The notes: generated from the letters alone by a model not told the origin. 64,000 nt of DNA from Thiobacillus sp. (GCA_024235835.1 JACKLQ010000005.1:11821-75820), one strand, 5' to 3'; shown: positions 8,872-17,445, numbered from the stretch's first letter. Program-made: numbers and translations.

Positions 8872-9537
8872 ATGAATGCCCGACTCCTCAGCAAGCTCCT
8901 CTCCACCGCGATCCTGTCCGCCGGCCTGATACACGGCGCCCAGGCCGACGTCGTCATCACCGAGTGGATGTACAGCGGCAACGGCGGGGAATTCATCGAG
9001 TTCACCAACCTGGGCAACAGCGCCGTCGACTTCACCGGCTGGAGCTATGACGACAACAGCGCCATCCCCGGTGTGTTCGACCTGTCCGGCTTCGGCCTGG
9101 TGGCCGCCGGCGAATCCGTGGTCATCACCGAAGACCCGGCCGCGACCTTCCGCGCGGACTGGAACCTGGGCGCCGGCGTCAAGGTGCTGGGCGACTACAC
9201 CAACAACATCGGTCGTGGGGACCAGATCAACCTGTATGACGGCGTGACGTTGATCGACCGCCTCACCTATGACGACGAAACAATTGGAGGCCCTCGCACC
9301 AAGGATGCCAGCGGCGTGGCCAAGAACGCCGCCGCCCTGGGCGCCGATGACGCGACCCAGTGGCAACTGGCCGCCTTGGGCGACTTCGAGAACTCCTATC
9401 TCTCCGCCAAGGGCGATATCGGCAGCCCCGGTTTCACCAGCTACGCCGCCCCCGTCCCCGAGGCCGACACCTATGCCCTGATGCTGGCCGGCCTTGGCCT
9501 GGTGGGCTTCATGGCCCGCCGTCGCGGCAGCCGGTAA
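8872..9537 (+). CDS. Lamin-tail-domain PEP-CTERM protein
   Basis: The start at 8872 is preceded by AAAGGAAA. The 221-residue product has a signal peptide ending AQA, then DVVITEWMYSGNGGEFIEFTNLG and DFTGWSYDD, the classic opening of the lamin-tail (LTD) domain. In bacteria that domain is often attached to secreted nucleases or phosphatases as a binding module; here it stands alone. The tail is the variant VPEADTYALMLAGLGLVGFMARRR. It sits 35 bp after the EEP-fold gene and is probably co-transcribed, so it may act as that enzyme's partner (inference). Confidence 0.87.
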   Translation: MNARLLSKLLSTAILSAGLIHGAQADVVITEWMYSGNGGEFIEFTNLGNSAVDFTGWSYDDNSAIPGVFDLSGFGLVAAGESVVITEDPAATFRADWNLGAGVKVLGDYTNNIGRGDQINLYDGVTLIDRLTYDDETIGGPRTKDASGVAKNAAALGADDATQWQLAALGDFENSYLSAKGDIGSPGFTSYAAPVPEADTYALMLAGLGLVGFMARRRGSR

Positions 9538-9599
9538 CCAGGAATCGAGAAAAGCGCCTCCCTCGAATCCGCCGTCCATCCGCCAAGCGAGAACAAACA

Positions 9600-10574
9600 A
9601 TGCTGAAAAAATCCATCCCCGGCCACGCCCTGCTGGCCACTTTCTTCGCCCTGGGCGCCGCCAGCACCCAAGCCGTCGCCGGCATCAACCTGGCCAACTA
9701 CCAGCTGAGCGGCACCTACGCCATCGATGCGGCCAAAACCCTGGGCGAGCTGAGCCTGGAATCCTCCGCCGTCGCCTATGCCCGGGACCGCAACTCCCTG
9801 TTCGTGGTCGGGGACGAGGGCGCGGGCGTGATCGAGCTCTCCCTGGACGGCGGTGTACTGGGCAGCATGTCGTTCAGTGCCTGGCCCGCCCGTACCACCC
9901 ACAACGATGCGGAAGGCCTGGCCTATCTGGGCAATGGCGTTCTGGTGGTGGGGGAGGAGCGCATCCAGGATGCGTTCCGGTTCAACTTCGTCAACGGCGG
10001 CAGCGTGGACCTGTCCGCCGCCCCCTGGGCGTCGGTGGCCAACGAGGCCTATGCCAACACCGGTATGGAAGGCATCAGCTTCGACCCCCGCAATGGGAGC
10101 TTCGTGGCCGTCAAGCAGGACAGCCTGCAGAAGCTCTGGACCGGCACGCTCTCTTTCGAGGCGGACGCGGACGGCGGCGCCTCCGGCATGACCGAAGCCC
10201 TCAGCGGCGCCTCCCTGTTCGGCGGCCTGGCCAGCCTCTCGGACGTGCAGACCCTGTCCCCGGTGGACGCCCTGGCCGGCACGGATGACGCGGACAATCT
10301 CCTGGTGCTGAGCCTGGACTCGCGCAGGCTGGTTGAAGCCAGGCGCGATGGCACGGTGCTGAGCAGCTTCGACCTGGCCCCGCTGACCACCCAGGGCATC
10401 GAGGGGGTCACCGTGGACGAGCTGGGCCGCATCTACCTGGTGGCCGAGAGCAACAACACCAATCCCTCGCGTCTTTTCGTGCTCACCCCCGTGCCCGAAC
10501 CCGAGACCTACGCCCTGATGCTGGCCGGCCTGGGCCTGGTGGGCGCGCTGGCCCGTCGGCGGACACGCGCCTGA
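9600..10574 (+). CDS. SdiA-regulated-type beta-propeller PEP-CTERM protein
   Basis: I start at ATG 9600, where a signal peptide begins (MLKKSIPGHALLATFFALG); the open frame upstream overlaps the previous gene. The 324-residue product has repeated propeller motifs: SSAVAYARDRNSLFVVGDEGAGV, HNDAEGLAYLGNGVLVVGEER, TGMEGISFDPRNGSFVAVK and GIEGVTVDELGRIYLVAE. These fit the SdiA-regulated / esterase-like propeller family, often calcium-binding and structurally close to phytases. The substrate is unknown. The end is VPEPETYALMLAGLGLVGALARRR. Ribosome binding is weak (GCGAGA only). Confidence 0.82.
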   Translation: MLKKSIPGHALLATFFALGAASTQAVAGINLANYQLSGTYAIDAAKTLGELSLESSAVAYARDRNSLFVVGDEGAGVIELSLDGGVLGSMSFSAWPARTTHNDAEGLAYLGNGVLVVGEERIQDAFRFNFVNGGSVDLSAAPWASVANEAYANTGMEGISFDPRNGSFVAVKQDSLQKLWTGTLSFEADADGGASGMTEALSGASLFGGLASLSDVQTLSPVDALAGTDDADNLLVLSLDSRRLVEARRDGTVLSSFDLAPLTTQGIEGVTVDELGRIYLVAESNNTNPSRLFVLTPVPEPETYALMLAGLGLVGALARRRTRA

Positions 10575-10613
10575 ACCGTATTCGATCCGAAGCATTTGTT
10601 TGAAGGAACAACC

Positions 10614-11339
10614 ATGAACAAGCTCGTACTGATTTCAGCCCTGCTGGCATCCGTCGGCGTTCAAGCCGCCCAGGCCGCCAGCGTCGAAGCGTTTGCCAAT
10701 GCCACCGTCCAGCCTGCGGGCCCCCGAACCGGCTCCAGCGGCACCAATTACTTCAACATCGAAGGCAGCGACAACGGCGGCTTTGCCTCCTACGGTGTCG
10801 CCCGTTTCGACCTGGCCGCCATGAAGGCCGACTTCGACGCCCTCTATGGCGCCGGAGGCTGGAGGGTGGACAACGTGGTCCTGGAACTGACCCAGTCCAA
10901 TGCCGGCTTCACCACCGACGGCGGCGTCCAGATCTACTTTACCGGCGACGACGCCGTATCCATCGCCAACGATGGCACCAGCCCTCTGAGCCATCCTTTC
11001 GCTGGCGATTTCGCCGATGCGCTCCTGGTCAAGAGCTATGCCTTCACTGAAATTGGCAGCGGCACCGTGGAGAACCACACTCTCTACCTGGCCGGTGGCG
11101 CCAATGGCGCCGGTGGGCTAAGCCTCGCTGCCAATATCCTGGCTGATAACCTGGTTACCCTGGCCCTGGTGGACGCAGATGCCGCCGTCGCCGCCACCTA
11201 TGCCGGCCATACCAACTCCTCCTACGCCGGTCCCACGTTGAGCGTCAGCGTGGCCGCGGTGCCCGAACCCGAGACCTACGCCCTGATGCTGGCCGGCCTG
11301 GGTCTGGTGGGCGCGCTGGCCCGCCGTCGCATGGCCTGA
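10614..11339 (+). CDS. PEP-CTERM secreted protein of unknown function
   Basis: AAGGAA lies a few bases upstream of ATG 10614. The 241-residue product has a signal peptide ending AQAA, then a beta-rich body with GVARFDLAAMKADFDALYG, VDNVVLELTQSNAGFT and GGVQIYFTGDDAVS. This pattern recalls DNRLRE-like sandwich domains, but I cannot place it firmly. The C-terminus is VPEPETYALMLAGLGLVGALARRR. The last 75 bases are nearly identical to those of the next gene, suggesting tail exchange or recent duplication of the end. Confidence 0.8.
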   Translation: MNKLVLISALLASVGVQAAQAASVEAFANATVQPAGPRTGSSGTNYFNIEGSDNGGFASYGVARFDLAAMKADFDALYGAGGWRVDNVVLELTQSNAGFTTDGGVQIYFTGDDAVSIANDGTSPLSHPFAGDFADALLVKSYAFTEIGSGTVENHTLYLAGGANGAGGLSLAANILADNLVTLALVDADAAVAATYAGHTNSSYAGPTLSVSVAAVPEPETYALMLAGLGLVGALARRRMA

Positions 11340-11404
11340 CCGGATGGTTTCGGGTACGCCCGAGTCTTCTGACTGATCAAGACCCTTTGCCGGAGATCAA
11401 TCGC

Positions 11405-12091
11405 ATGAACAAGCAACTGAACATCCTTTGTGCAGCCCTGGTGGCCGGGTTCCTTTCCGCCGGCGCCAACGCCGACATGCTGGTGGACTGGGACCTTTCC
11501 GGCATGACGGGCACCGAGGCCAGCCGCGCCTCCTTCAGCGCCGCAGCCGGCATCACCGGGCTGGATCTCGCCCGGGGCGCCGGCCTGGCCGGCAACACGG
11601 GGGCCAACTCCTTGAACACAAAGGGGTGGGACGGGGCCAACGGCGATGACTACATCAGCTTCGGCTTTTCCGTGGCCCAAGGCCTGGAAGTCGATCTCGA
11701 CTCCCTGGTGATCGGCTCCAAGTCTTCGTCCACCGGCCCCGGCACCATCGGCCTGTTCCACAACGGCGACAATTTCACCACCGCCCTGACCACCTTCGTC
11801 CAGGACGGTGCCAACTACGTGAATGCCATCGTGGACCTGAGCAACCTGGCCAGCCTGACGGGCACGGTGGAGTTCCGCCTCTACGAGGTGGGGGACACCC
11901 AGGCCGACGGTGTTGGCGCCACCTCCAGCGCCGGTACCTTCCGTGTCGCCGAGTACACCGATGGCGCGAACTTCACCAACCTGCAGATCAACGGCGCCGT
12001 GGCCGCCCCCGTGCCCGAGCCCGAGACCTATGCCCTGATGCTGGCCGGCCTGGGTCTGGTGGGCGCGCTGGCCCGCCGTCGCAAGGGCTGA
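11405..12091 (+). CDS. PEP-CTERM secreted protein of unknown function
   Basis: ATG 11405 has GGAG ten bases upstream. The 228-residue product has a signal peptide ending ANA, then MLVDWDLSGMTGTEAS, a start common in PEP-CTERM proteins of unknown role. The body is Gly/Asn-rich and probably beta-sandwich. It ends VPEPETYALMLAGLGLVGALARRRKG. It is the last member of the + strand PEP-CTERM row; a hairpin follows 15 bp after its stop. Confidence 0.8.
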   Translation: MNKQLNILCAALVAGFLSAGANADMLVDWDLSGMTGTEASRASFSAAAGITGLDLARGAGLAGNTGANSLNTKGWDGANGDDYISFGFSVAQGLEVDLDSLVIGSKSSSTGPGTIGLFHNGDNFTTALTTFVQDGANYVNAIVDLSNLASLTGTVEFRLYEVGDTQADGVGATSSAGTFRVAEYTDGANFTNLQINGAVAAPVPEPETYALMLAGLGLVGALARRRKG

Positions 12092-12106
12092 CCCGGACTG
12101 ACCATG

Positions 12107-12132
12107 TCTCCCGCGCCAGGAGGCGCGGGAGA
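12107..12132 (+). terminator. Hairpin closing the PEP-CTERM cluster
   Basis: Perfect 11-bp arms TCTCCCGCGCC / GGCGCGGGAGA with an AGGA loop. There is no T-run, but its position between two functional blocks fits transcription end or 3' protection. Confidence 0.6.
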
Positions 12133-12197
12133 TTCCGGCTGATCGAACCCATACTGGATGGGTTTTCCGGGCAACCAGACCCTTTCAGCCCGCCTGG

Positions 12198-12215
12198 ATT
12201 TCATGAAATTGTCAT
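12198..12215 (+). promoter_or_regulatory. Candidate Pho box upstream of lapG-lapD
   Basis: ATTTCAT-GAAA-TTGTCAT has two heptamers 11 bp apart matching the PhoB half-site CTGTCAT at 5/7 and 6/7 positions. It lies 125 bp upstream of the lapG start. Chance occurrence cannot be excluded. Confidence 0.35.
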
Positions 12216-12340
12216 CCGCGGCACGGACCATTGCGCCACGTTCGGAGTCGCCCATTCAGTGAGCGGGCCCGAAACGATGCATCCCCGGGCCGTGTCGGCT
12301 CGACCTCTCCAACCCTTTCGCCAACCAGTCCGTTACCCCG

Positions 12341-13009
12341 TTGAAATTGCTCATCGCCCTGACAGCCGGTTTGGGCCTGCTGGCCATGGCCGCCACGGAT
12401 AAGGCCCTGCTGCCCGACGGAAGAACGCTGGAACTGGCCCGTGGCCGTTTCGGGCCCCAGGCGGCGGCTCGCCTGGAGGAATGGCGTGACCTGGTCAAGA
12501 GCCTGGCGGGGGCGACGGAGGGCGAAAGATTGTCGCGCGTCAACCGCTTCTTCAATGCCTTGCCCAACGTGGACGACCAGGCACTTTGGGGCCGGCGGGA
12601 CTACTGGGCCACGCCGGTGGAACTGCTGGTACGCAACGGCGGGGATTGCGAGGATTTCGCCCTGGCCAAGTACTTCAGCCTGAAGGCGGCGGGGGTGTCC
12701 ACGGCCAAATTGCGTGTCACCTATGCACGGGCCTGGCTGGCGCGCCAGGGGCGCATGGAATCCCACATGGTGCTGGCCTACTATCCCGCACCTGACGCCG
12801 ATCCGCTGATCCTGGACAACCTGGTGGCCGCGATCGTGCCTGCCGCCCAGCGCACAGATCTGTCCCCAACCATGAGTTTCAACGCGGAAGGCCTCTGGTC
12901 CGCTCGGCAACGGGGTCAAAGCGGCCGCATCGGAGAGACCGCCAGCATCCGCCACTGGAACGACCTGCTCGAGCGCATGCGCGAGGAACACAACGGAGGC
13001 CCGCGATGA
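12341..13009 (+). CDS. lapG: LapG-type periplasmic transglutaminase-like cysteine protease
   Basis: The 222-residue product has a signal peptide (MKLLIALTAGLGLLAMA). It carries the bacterial transglutaminase-like cysteine protease core: Cys103 in NGGDCEDFALAKY, His142 in SHMVLAYY and Asp159 in ILDN, spacing very close to LapG. LapG cleaves the N-terminal region of large adhesins in the periplasm to release biofilm cells, and is sequestered by LapD when c-di-GMP is high. The next gene encodes LapD and overlaps by 4 bp. The only usable start is TTG 12341; upstream the frame runs to a stop at 12260 with no ATG or GTG. No clear ribosome site. The window shows no LapA-type adhesin or type I secretion genes, so the substrate is open. 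Confidence 0.88.
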   Translation: MKLLIALTAGLGLLAMAATDKALLPDGRTLELARGRFGPQAAARLEEWRDLVKSLAGATEGERLSRVNRFFNALPNVDDQALWGRRDYWATPVELLVRNGGDCEDFALAKYFSLKAAGVSTAKLRVTYARAWLARQGRMESHMVLAYYPAPDADPLILDNLVAAIVPAAQRTDLSPTMSFNAEGLWSARQRGQSGRIGETASIRHWNDLLERMREEHNGGPR

Positions 13010-14958
13010 AACACATCAGCCTGAAAGCGCTGCTGATCCTGGTATTGCTGCCCATGTACCTGACGATGGGCATCGCCCTGTTCGCCACGGGCCTGGACCA
13101 TACCCGGGACTTCCTGCGGCAGCAGTTACGGAACCATGCCCAGGACGCCGCCAGCGCCCTGGCCCTGCGCCTGGCCCCGGCCTTTGCCGCCAACGACATG
13201 GCGGCCGTGGCCAGCGCGGTGGACGCCCTGCATGACAGCGGCTACTACCGTGCCATCGTGCTGGAGCGACCGGGCGGCAGCCCCGTCGTGTCCAGGGAGT
13301 TCCCGCTGGTGGTGGAACAGGTGCCGGCATGGTTCATGCGCCTGTTACCCATGGAGGCGCCCCGGGGCACGGCCGAGGTCACCACGGGCTGGCGCCTGGC
13401 CGCGCAGGTTGGCGTCGTCAGCCACCCCGGCCATGCCTACCGCCAGCTATGGCAAGATGCAAGGGACACCTTGCTCTGGACCCTGGCCTTCTGCCTGGCC
13501 ACCATCCCCATCCTGATATGGGTGATTAACCGCGCGCTGCGCCCCCTGGGCGCCATGGAAAGGCTGGCCATACAGGTGGGGGAGGGGCGCTTTCCCAGGC
13601 TCGATGCCGTGCCCCGCGTGCGGGAACTGGTCCACATAGGCCGGGCACTGGACCACATGTCCGCGTCCGTGGAGCGGATGCTGGACGAGAAGACGCGCCT
13701 CATCGACCAACTGCGGGCCGACCTGCTGCACGACCCGGCCACCGGCCTGGCGAACCGCGCCTACTTCGAGTCCAGCCTGGACCATGCCCTGGGCCAGGAC
13801 GCACCCCGCTGCGGCATCGCCCTGCTGCGGGTCGAAGGCCTGGCGGAACTGAATGCCCGGCAGGGGAGGGAGGCGGGCGATCGACTGATAAATTGCGTGG
13901 CGGCGGCCCTGCACGGGTTCGCCCTGGGGCACGGTGGCTCCGCTGCCCGTATGGATGGCGCCCAGTTCGCGATGCTGCTGGAAGACTGCGAACGGGACAC
14001 CTGGCGAGAGTACGCGGAAACCCTGTCCCTGGATCTTTCCCAGGCCCTGGACCAGGTGCTGGCACATCGCCTCCCCGAGTTGGGGGTGGACCACGGTTGT
14101 GCCCTTCACGTGGGCACGGCCTGGACGAGGGAAGGTGACCGCCCCGGCCTCCTGGCCCGGGCGGACGCGGCCCTGCGGGACGCCCGGCTGGGGCCGTCCG
14201 GCAGCACGCGGCAGGCCGATGGCCCGATGCCCGGGCGTGAGGAAACCCGCCGATGCCTGCGCCAGGCTCTGGGAGAAGACGCGTTGACGCTTGCCTGGCA
14301 ACCCCTGGTGAACTGCGGGGACCAGGCCCTGGTGCACCGGGAGGCCTTCGCCCGCCTCACCGATGCCCAGGGCATCCTCCTGCCGGCGGGGGCATTCATC
14401 GCCCTGGCCGAGGAAGAGGGCCTGTTGCCAGAACTGGACCGCCTCGTCATCGCCCGGGCCTGGCGGGCCCGGGCCGCAAACACCCGGGACGCCTGCGCCG
14501 TCAACGTCTCCGCTGCCACCCTGGCGGGGGCGGATTTCCCGGAATGGCTGGCCGGATTGGCGGGTGAGCCGTCCCGGCTATTCCTGGAATGCACCCTGGG
14601 AGGCGCCGAATTCGCCCCTGGCGTCACGCGGGCCCTGGCGCGCCTGAAGGCCACCGGATTCCCCGTCGTGCTGGATCGCTTCGTACCCGGGGCCCGGGCC
14701 CTGGAGCAGATGGCCACCCTGGCGCCGGACTGGGTCAAGCTGGAAGGGGGGCTATGTCGCCACGCGGTCGCCCACCCGGGTACCCGCATCCTGCTCACAA
14801 CCCTGTGCGAGTACGCCCATGCGCTGGGTATTCGGGTGGCCGCCACGGGCGTGGAAAAGGAGGAAGACGTGGCCGTGCTCCAGAGCCTGGGCCTGGATGC
14901 CGTGCAGGGCCGCGTGTTCGACGGCCTGTTTCCGTTTCAGGATGGGATTAAGGCGTAA
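13006..14958 (+). CDS. lapD: LapD-type inner-membrane c-di-GMP receptor (degenerate GGDEF-EAL)
   Basis: The 650-residue protein has a TM helix (residues 8-28), a periplasmic LapD/MoxY-like domain to about 155, a second TM (160-180), a HAMP-like linker, a GGDEF-like domain (about 240-400) and an EAL-like domain (about 410-645). Both catalytic domains look dead: RMDGAQF replaces the GGDEF loop, REAF replaces EAL, and LDRFVPG replaces the DDFG loop. That is expected of LapD, which binds c-di-GMP rather than making or breaking it and then holds LapG. The start codon overlaps the lapG stop (ATGA), so translation is coupled. It links surface protein release to c-di-GMP. Confidence 0.87.
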   Translation: MKHISLKALLILVLLPMYLTMGIALFATGLDHTRDFLRQQLRNHAQDAASALALRLAPAFAANDMAAVASAVDALHDSGYYRAIVLERPGGSPVVSREFPLVVEQVPAWFMRLLPMEAPRGTAEVTTGWRLAAQVGVVSHPGHAYRQLWQDARDTLLWTLAFCLATIPILIWVINRALRPLGAMERLAIQVGEGRFPRLDAVPRVRELVHIGRALDHMSASVERMLDEKTRLIDQLRADLLHDPATGLANRAYFESSLDHALGQDAPRCGIALLRVEGLAELNARQGREAGDRLINCVAAALHGFALGHGGSAARMDGAQFAMLLEDCERDTWREYAETLSLDLSQALDQVLAHRLPELGVDHGCALHVGTAWTREGDRPGLLARADAALRDARLGPSGSTRQADGPMPGREETRRCLRQALGEDALTLAWQPLVNCGDQALVHREAFARLTDAQGILLPAGAFIALAEEEGLLPELDRLVIARAWRARAANTRDACAVNVSAATLAGADFPEWLAGLAGEPSRLFLECTLGGAEFAPGVTRALARLKATGFPVVLDRFVPGARALEQMATLAPDWVKLEGGLCRHAVAHPGTRILLTTLCEYAHALGIRVAATGVEKEEDVAVLQSLGLDAVQGRVFDGLFPFQDGIKA

Positions 14959-15001
14959 CGTGGAGGTCATGGCCAGGCTCTAGCATGGGCCCTTTCAACC
15001 A

Positions 15002-15871
15002 ATGACATCCGCCATGCGCCGCATCCTGATTACCTGTCTGCTCACCCTGGCCGCCGTGCCGCTTGTTCATGCCGCGGAAAGCGACGTGGTGGCCCGCATG
15101 GGGGACATCACGCTGACCCTGGCCGAAGCCCGCCTCCTCGCCGCCCAGGGCCCTGCCGAGGCCCTTACCCCCCAGGCCCTGGAACGCCTGGCCCGCACCG
15201 AGATCATCCGCAAGTCCATCGCGGCGGAGGCCCGCAGGCAGACGTTCGACAGGAAGCCTGACGTGGCGGCGCAGATGGAGCGGGCGGCCGAACAGGCCCT
15301 GGTCACGGCCTACATGAACGGCATCGCCCGTCCTCCGGCGGACTTTCCGCCGGAGGATCTGGTCAGGCAGGCCTACGAGTCCAACAAGGCGGCTTTCACT
15401 ACCGCGCCCCAATTCCATGTCAGCCAGATCTACGTCGCCGGCAGCGATGCCAGTGCCGCCCGCAAGGCTGATGACCTTCACCGCCAGGCCGTCAAGAAGC
15501 GGGCGGACTTCGCCGCCATCGCCCGCAAGTCCTCCGACCACAAGCCCAGTGCCGAGAAGGGCGGCGACATGGGCTGGCTGTCTGCCAAGGACCTGGTTCC
15601 CGCCGTGCGCGCAACCCTGGAGGGGCTGAAGAATGGGGAAGTCGGCAAGCCCGTGCAGGGCGGCGAGGGTTACCACATCCTGAAGCTGGAAGCGCGCAAG
15701 GACGCGGAAGTCCTGCCTCTGGACAAGGCTCGGCCCATCCTGGCGCGGAACCTGCGCCTGGCCAAGGCCCAGGAAATCGAGGCGGCCTACCTGGACGCGC
15801 TGCTGGCCAAGACCCCCGTGGCCATCAACGGCATCGCCCTGAGCGAATTGGGCAAGGACGGCAAGAAGTAA
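15002..15871 (+). CDS. PpiC-type peptidyl-prolyl cis-trans isomerase (periplasmic)
   Basis: The 289-residue product has a signal peptide ending HAA, an N-terminal SurA-like helical region (GDITLTLAEARLL), and a parvulin domain from about residue 135: FHVSQIYVA, ADFAAIARKSSDHK, KGGDMGWLSAKDLVPAVRATLEGLKNGEVGKPVQ, GYHILKLEAR. It should assist folding of outer-membrane or secreted proteins. Here it lies beside the porin/TonB/TPS block, facing it convergently, so a chaperone role for those outer-membrane proteins is likely. Start 15002 is the first ATG; a second at 15014 is also possible. Neither has a good ribosome site. Confidence 0.88.
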   Translation: MTSAMRRILITCLLTLAAVPLVHAAESDVVARMGDITLTLAEARLLAAQGPAEALTPQALERLARTEIIRKSIAAEARRQTFDRKPDVAAQMERAAEQALVTAYMNGIARPPADFPPEDLVRQAYESNKAAFTTAPQFHVSQIYVAGSDASAARKADDLHRQAVKKRADFAAIARKSSDHKPSAEKGGDMGWLSAKDLVPAVRATLEGLKNGEVGKPVQGGEGYHILKLEARKDAEVLPLDKARPILARNLRLAKAQEIEAAYLDALLAKTPVAINGIALSELGKDGKK

Positions 15872-15964
15872 GGCCTGGCTCCCGTCCACCCGGGGACGAT
15901 GCCCTGTGAGTTGGGCTGCCCCGACAGGCTCCAGCGCGTCACCCTGGCCTGCCCGGGAGGTATC

Positions 15965-16651
15965 TCAGCCGCCCGGCGGCTTGATGATCTTCTGCTCGTC
16001 CAGCTTGTCCCGGTACTCTTCCAGCAGGTTTTCGACTTCAACCCGCTTCAGCCCGGTGAAGGGCTCCTTCTGGGCCAGGATCTCGTTGCAGCTCTTTTTA
16101 TCGAATCGGACCATCAGGTCGCGGCCGATGCCATAGAGCTTCAGGTTCTTGTCCTCGCACAGGGCGATCTCCCTTTCCTGGCGGGTCTTGATGCCCTCAA
16201 GCCTGCGCTTGTCGCCTTCCGTGACTTCCAGGGTCTGGCTGGTGCGGGCCAGGTTGGCGCGGGTTTCGGACAGCCGGCCTTCGGTCTGGGTCAGCCGCTC
16301 CCGGGTGGCGGCCAGATCCTGCCTGGCCTGCTCCAGGTCCTTTTCCAGGGCTTCCCGTTGCCGCTTCTCCGCCTTCAGGTCCCGGTTCAGGCGCCAGGCC
16401 CGGCCCTGGGCGGCCTTGGCCTCCCTGGACGCCTTGTCCAGGTCCTGGGTCAACCTGGCCTTCTCCTGCTCCAGGGTGGAGACCTGGCCCTGGACCTGCC
16501 GCACCTGCTGCTGCAGGCGTCGCATCGCCTCCTTATCCCTGTTCTTTTGCTTGTCGCTCGCGGTGGCCGTGCCCGTCGCGAGCAATACCGCCGCCAGCAG
16601 CATCACGGCCTTTCCGACGCGATCACTCGTTTGCATCCCGGTCGCCCTCAT
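15965..16651 (-). CDS. Secreted coiled-coil protein of unknown function
   Basis: The start overlaps the ankyrin gene stop by 4 bp (ATGA); an alternative ATG at 16636 begins directly at the signal peptide (MQTSDRVGKAVMLLAAVLLATGTATA). The 228-residue product has a long coiled coil from about residue 35 to 160 (repeated KDLEQARQDL, TQTEGRLSETRA patterns), then a short C-terminal part with two Cys (ALCEDKN, KSCNEI). It is the last gene of the ExbB-ExbD-TonB-porin-ankyrin set. A periplasmic spacer or scaffold role is plausible; no enzyme motif is seen. Confidence 0.75.
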   Translation of the reverse strand: MRATGMQTSDRVGKAVMLLAAVLLATGTATASDKQKNRDKEAMRRLQQQVRQVQGQVSTLEQEKARLTQDLDKASREAKAAQGRAWRLNRDLKAEKRQREALEKDLEQARQDLAATRERLTQTEGRLSETRANLARTSQTLEVTEGDKRRLEGIKTRQEREIALCEDKNLKLYGIGRDLMVRFDKKSCNEILAQKEPFTGLKRVEVENLLEEYRDKLDEQKIIKPPGG

Positions 16652-17445
16652 TGGGTTGAGGCGCCGTACTGCACCAGCAGATCCAGCACCTCTGTGTGGT
16701 CATCGAACCCCGCGGCCGTCAGCGCCGTGCCGCCCGACTTGTCGCGGACGTTGGCGTCCACCCCCGCCTCCAGCATGGCCCTCACCGCGTCCGTGAAGCC
16801 TTCCAGCGCCGCCACGCTCAGGGCGGTGCGGCCTTCCAGGTTGTAAAGGGTGTAATCCGGCCTGTACGACATCAACTCGCCTATCACTCGGGGGTGGTTC
16901 ATGGACGCCGCCGCCGTCAGGGGCGTGTTGCCGTCGCTGCTTTTCAGGTCAGGATCGGCCCCGTGCTTGAGCAGCATCCAGGCGATTCGCGCATGCCCAT
17001 GAAGGGCCGCCAAAACCAGGGGTGTGTAGCCCCCTGCTTTCATATCAGGGTCGGCACCCGCCTCCAGCAGCAGTCGCGCCAGTTCCATGTCACCCTTGTC
17101 GACCGCCAACACCAGGGCGGATCGGCCCCACATGTCCGGCCTGCCGTTGGGGTTGACGCCCTGCCTCAGCAGCGCTTCCACTTCGGCTCGGTTTCCACTG
17201 GCCACGGCCACGATCAGGGCCCGCTGGGCGGGATTGGCGTAAACCGGTTCCACTTGGTTGCCCGCGGCCCGCATGCGCACGTACTCCAAAGGATCCGATA
17301 CCCGGAACTCGCCGGGTGGGGACTGGGTCTGCAGCAGGGGCAACAGCCAGGTATCCCGCTCGGGGTCGAAGGCCAAGGCCATCCGCGCCGGGACGAGCAC
17401 CATAAGCCCCAGCAGCGCGATCCCCAGGCGGCTAGAACTTGGCAT
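16648..17445 (-). CDS. Periplasmic ankyrin-repeat protein
   Basis: The 265-residue product has a signal peptide ending ALA. About five ankyrin repeats run from residue 75 to 262 (WGRSALVLAVDKGDMELARLL, GYTPLVLAALHGHARIAWMLL, GNTPLTAAASMNHPRVIGEL, RTALSVAALEGFTDAVRAML, GTALTAAGFDDHTEVLDLL). It overlaps the porin stop by 14 bp and the coiled-coil gene by 4 bp, so the three are translated together. Ankyrin repeats bind protein partners; in the periplasm the likely partners are products of this operon. Confidence 0.87.
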   Translation of the reverse strand: MPSSSRLGIALLGLMVLVPARMALAFDPERDTWLLPLLQTQSPPGEFRVSDPLEYVRMRAAGNQVEPVYANPAQRALIVAVASGNRAEVEALLRQGVNPNGRPDMWGRSALVLAVDKGDMELARLLLEAGADPDMKAGGYTPLVLAALHGHARIAWMLLKHGADPDLKSSDGNTPLTAAASMNHPRVIGELMSYRPDYTLYNLEGRTALSVAALEGFTDAVRAMLEAGVDANVRDKSGGTALTAAGFDDHTEVLDLLVQYGASTQ

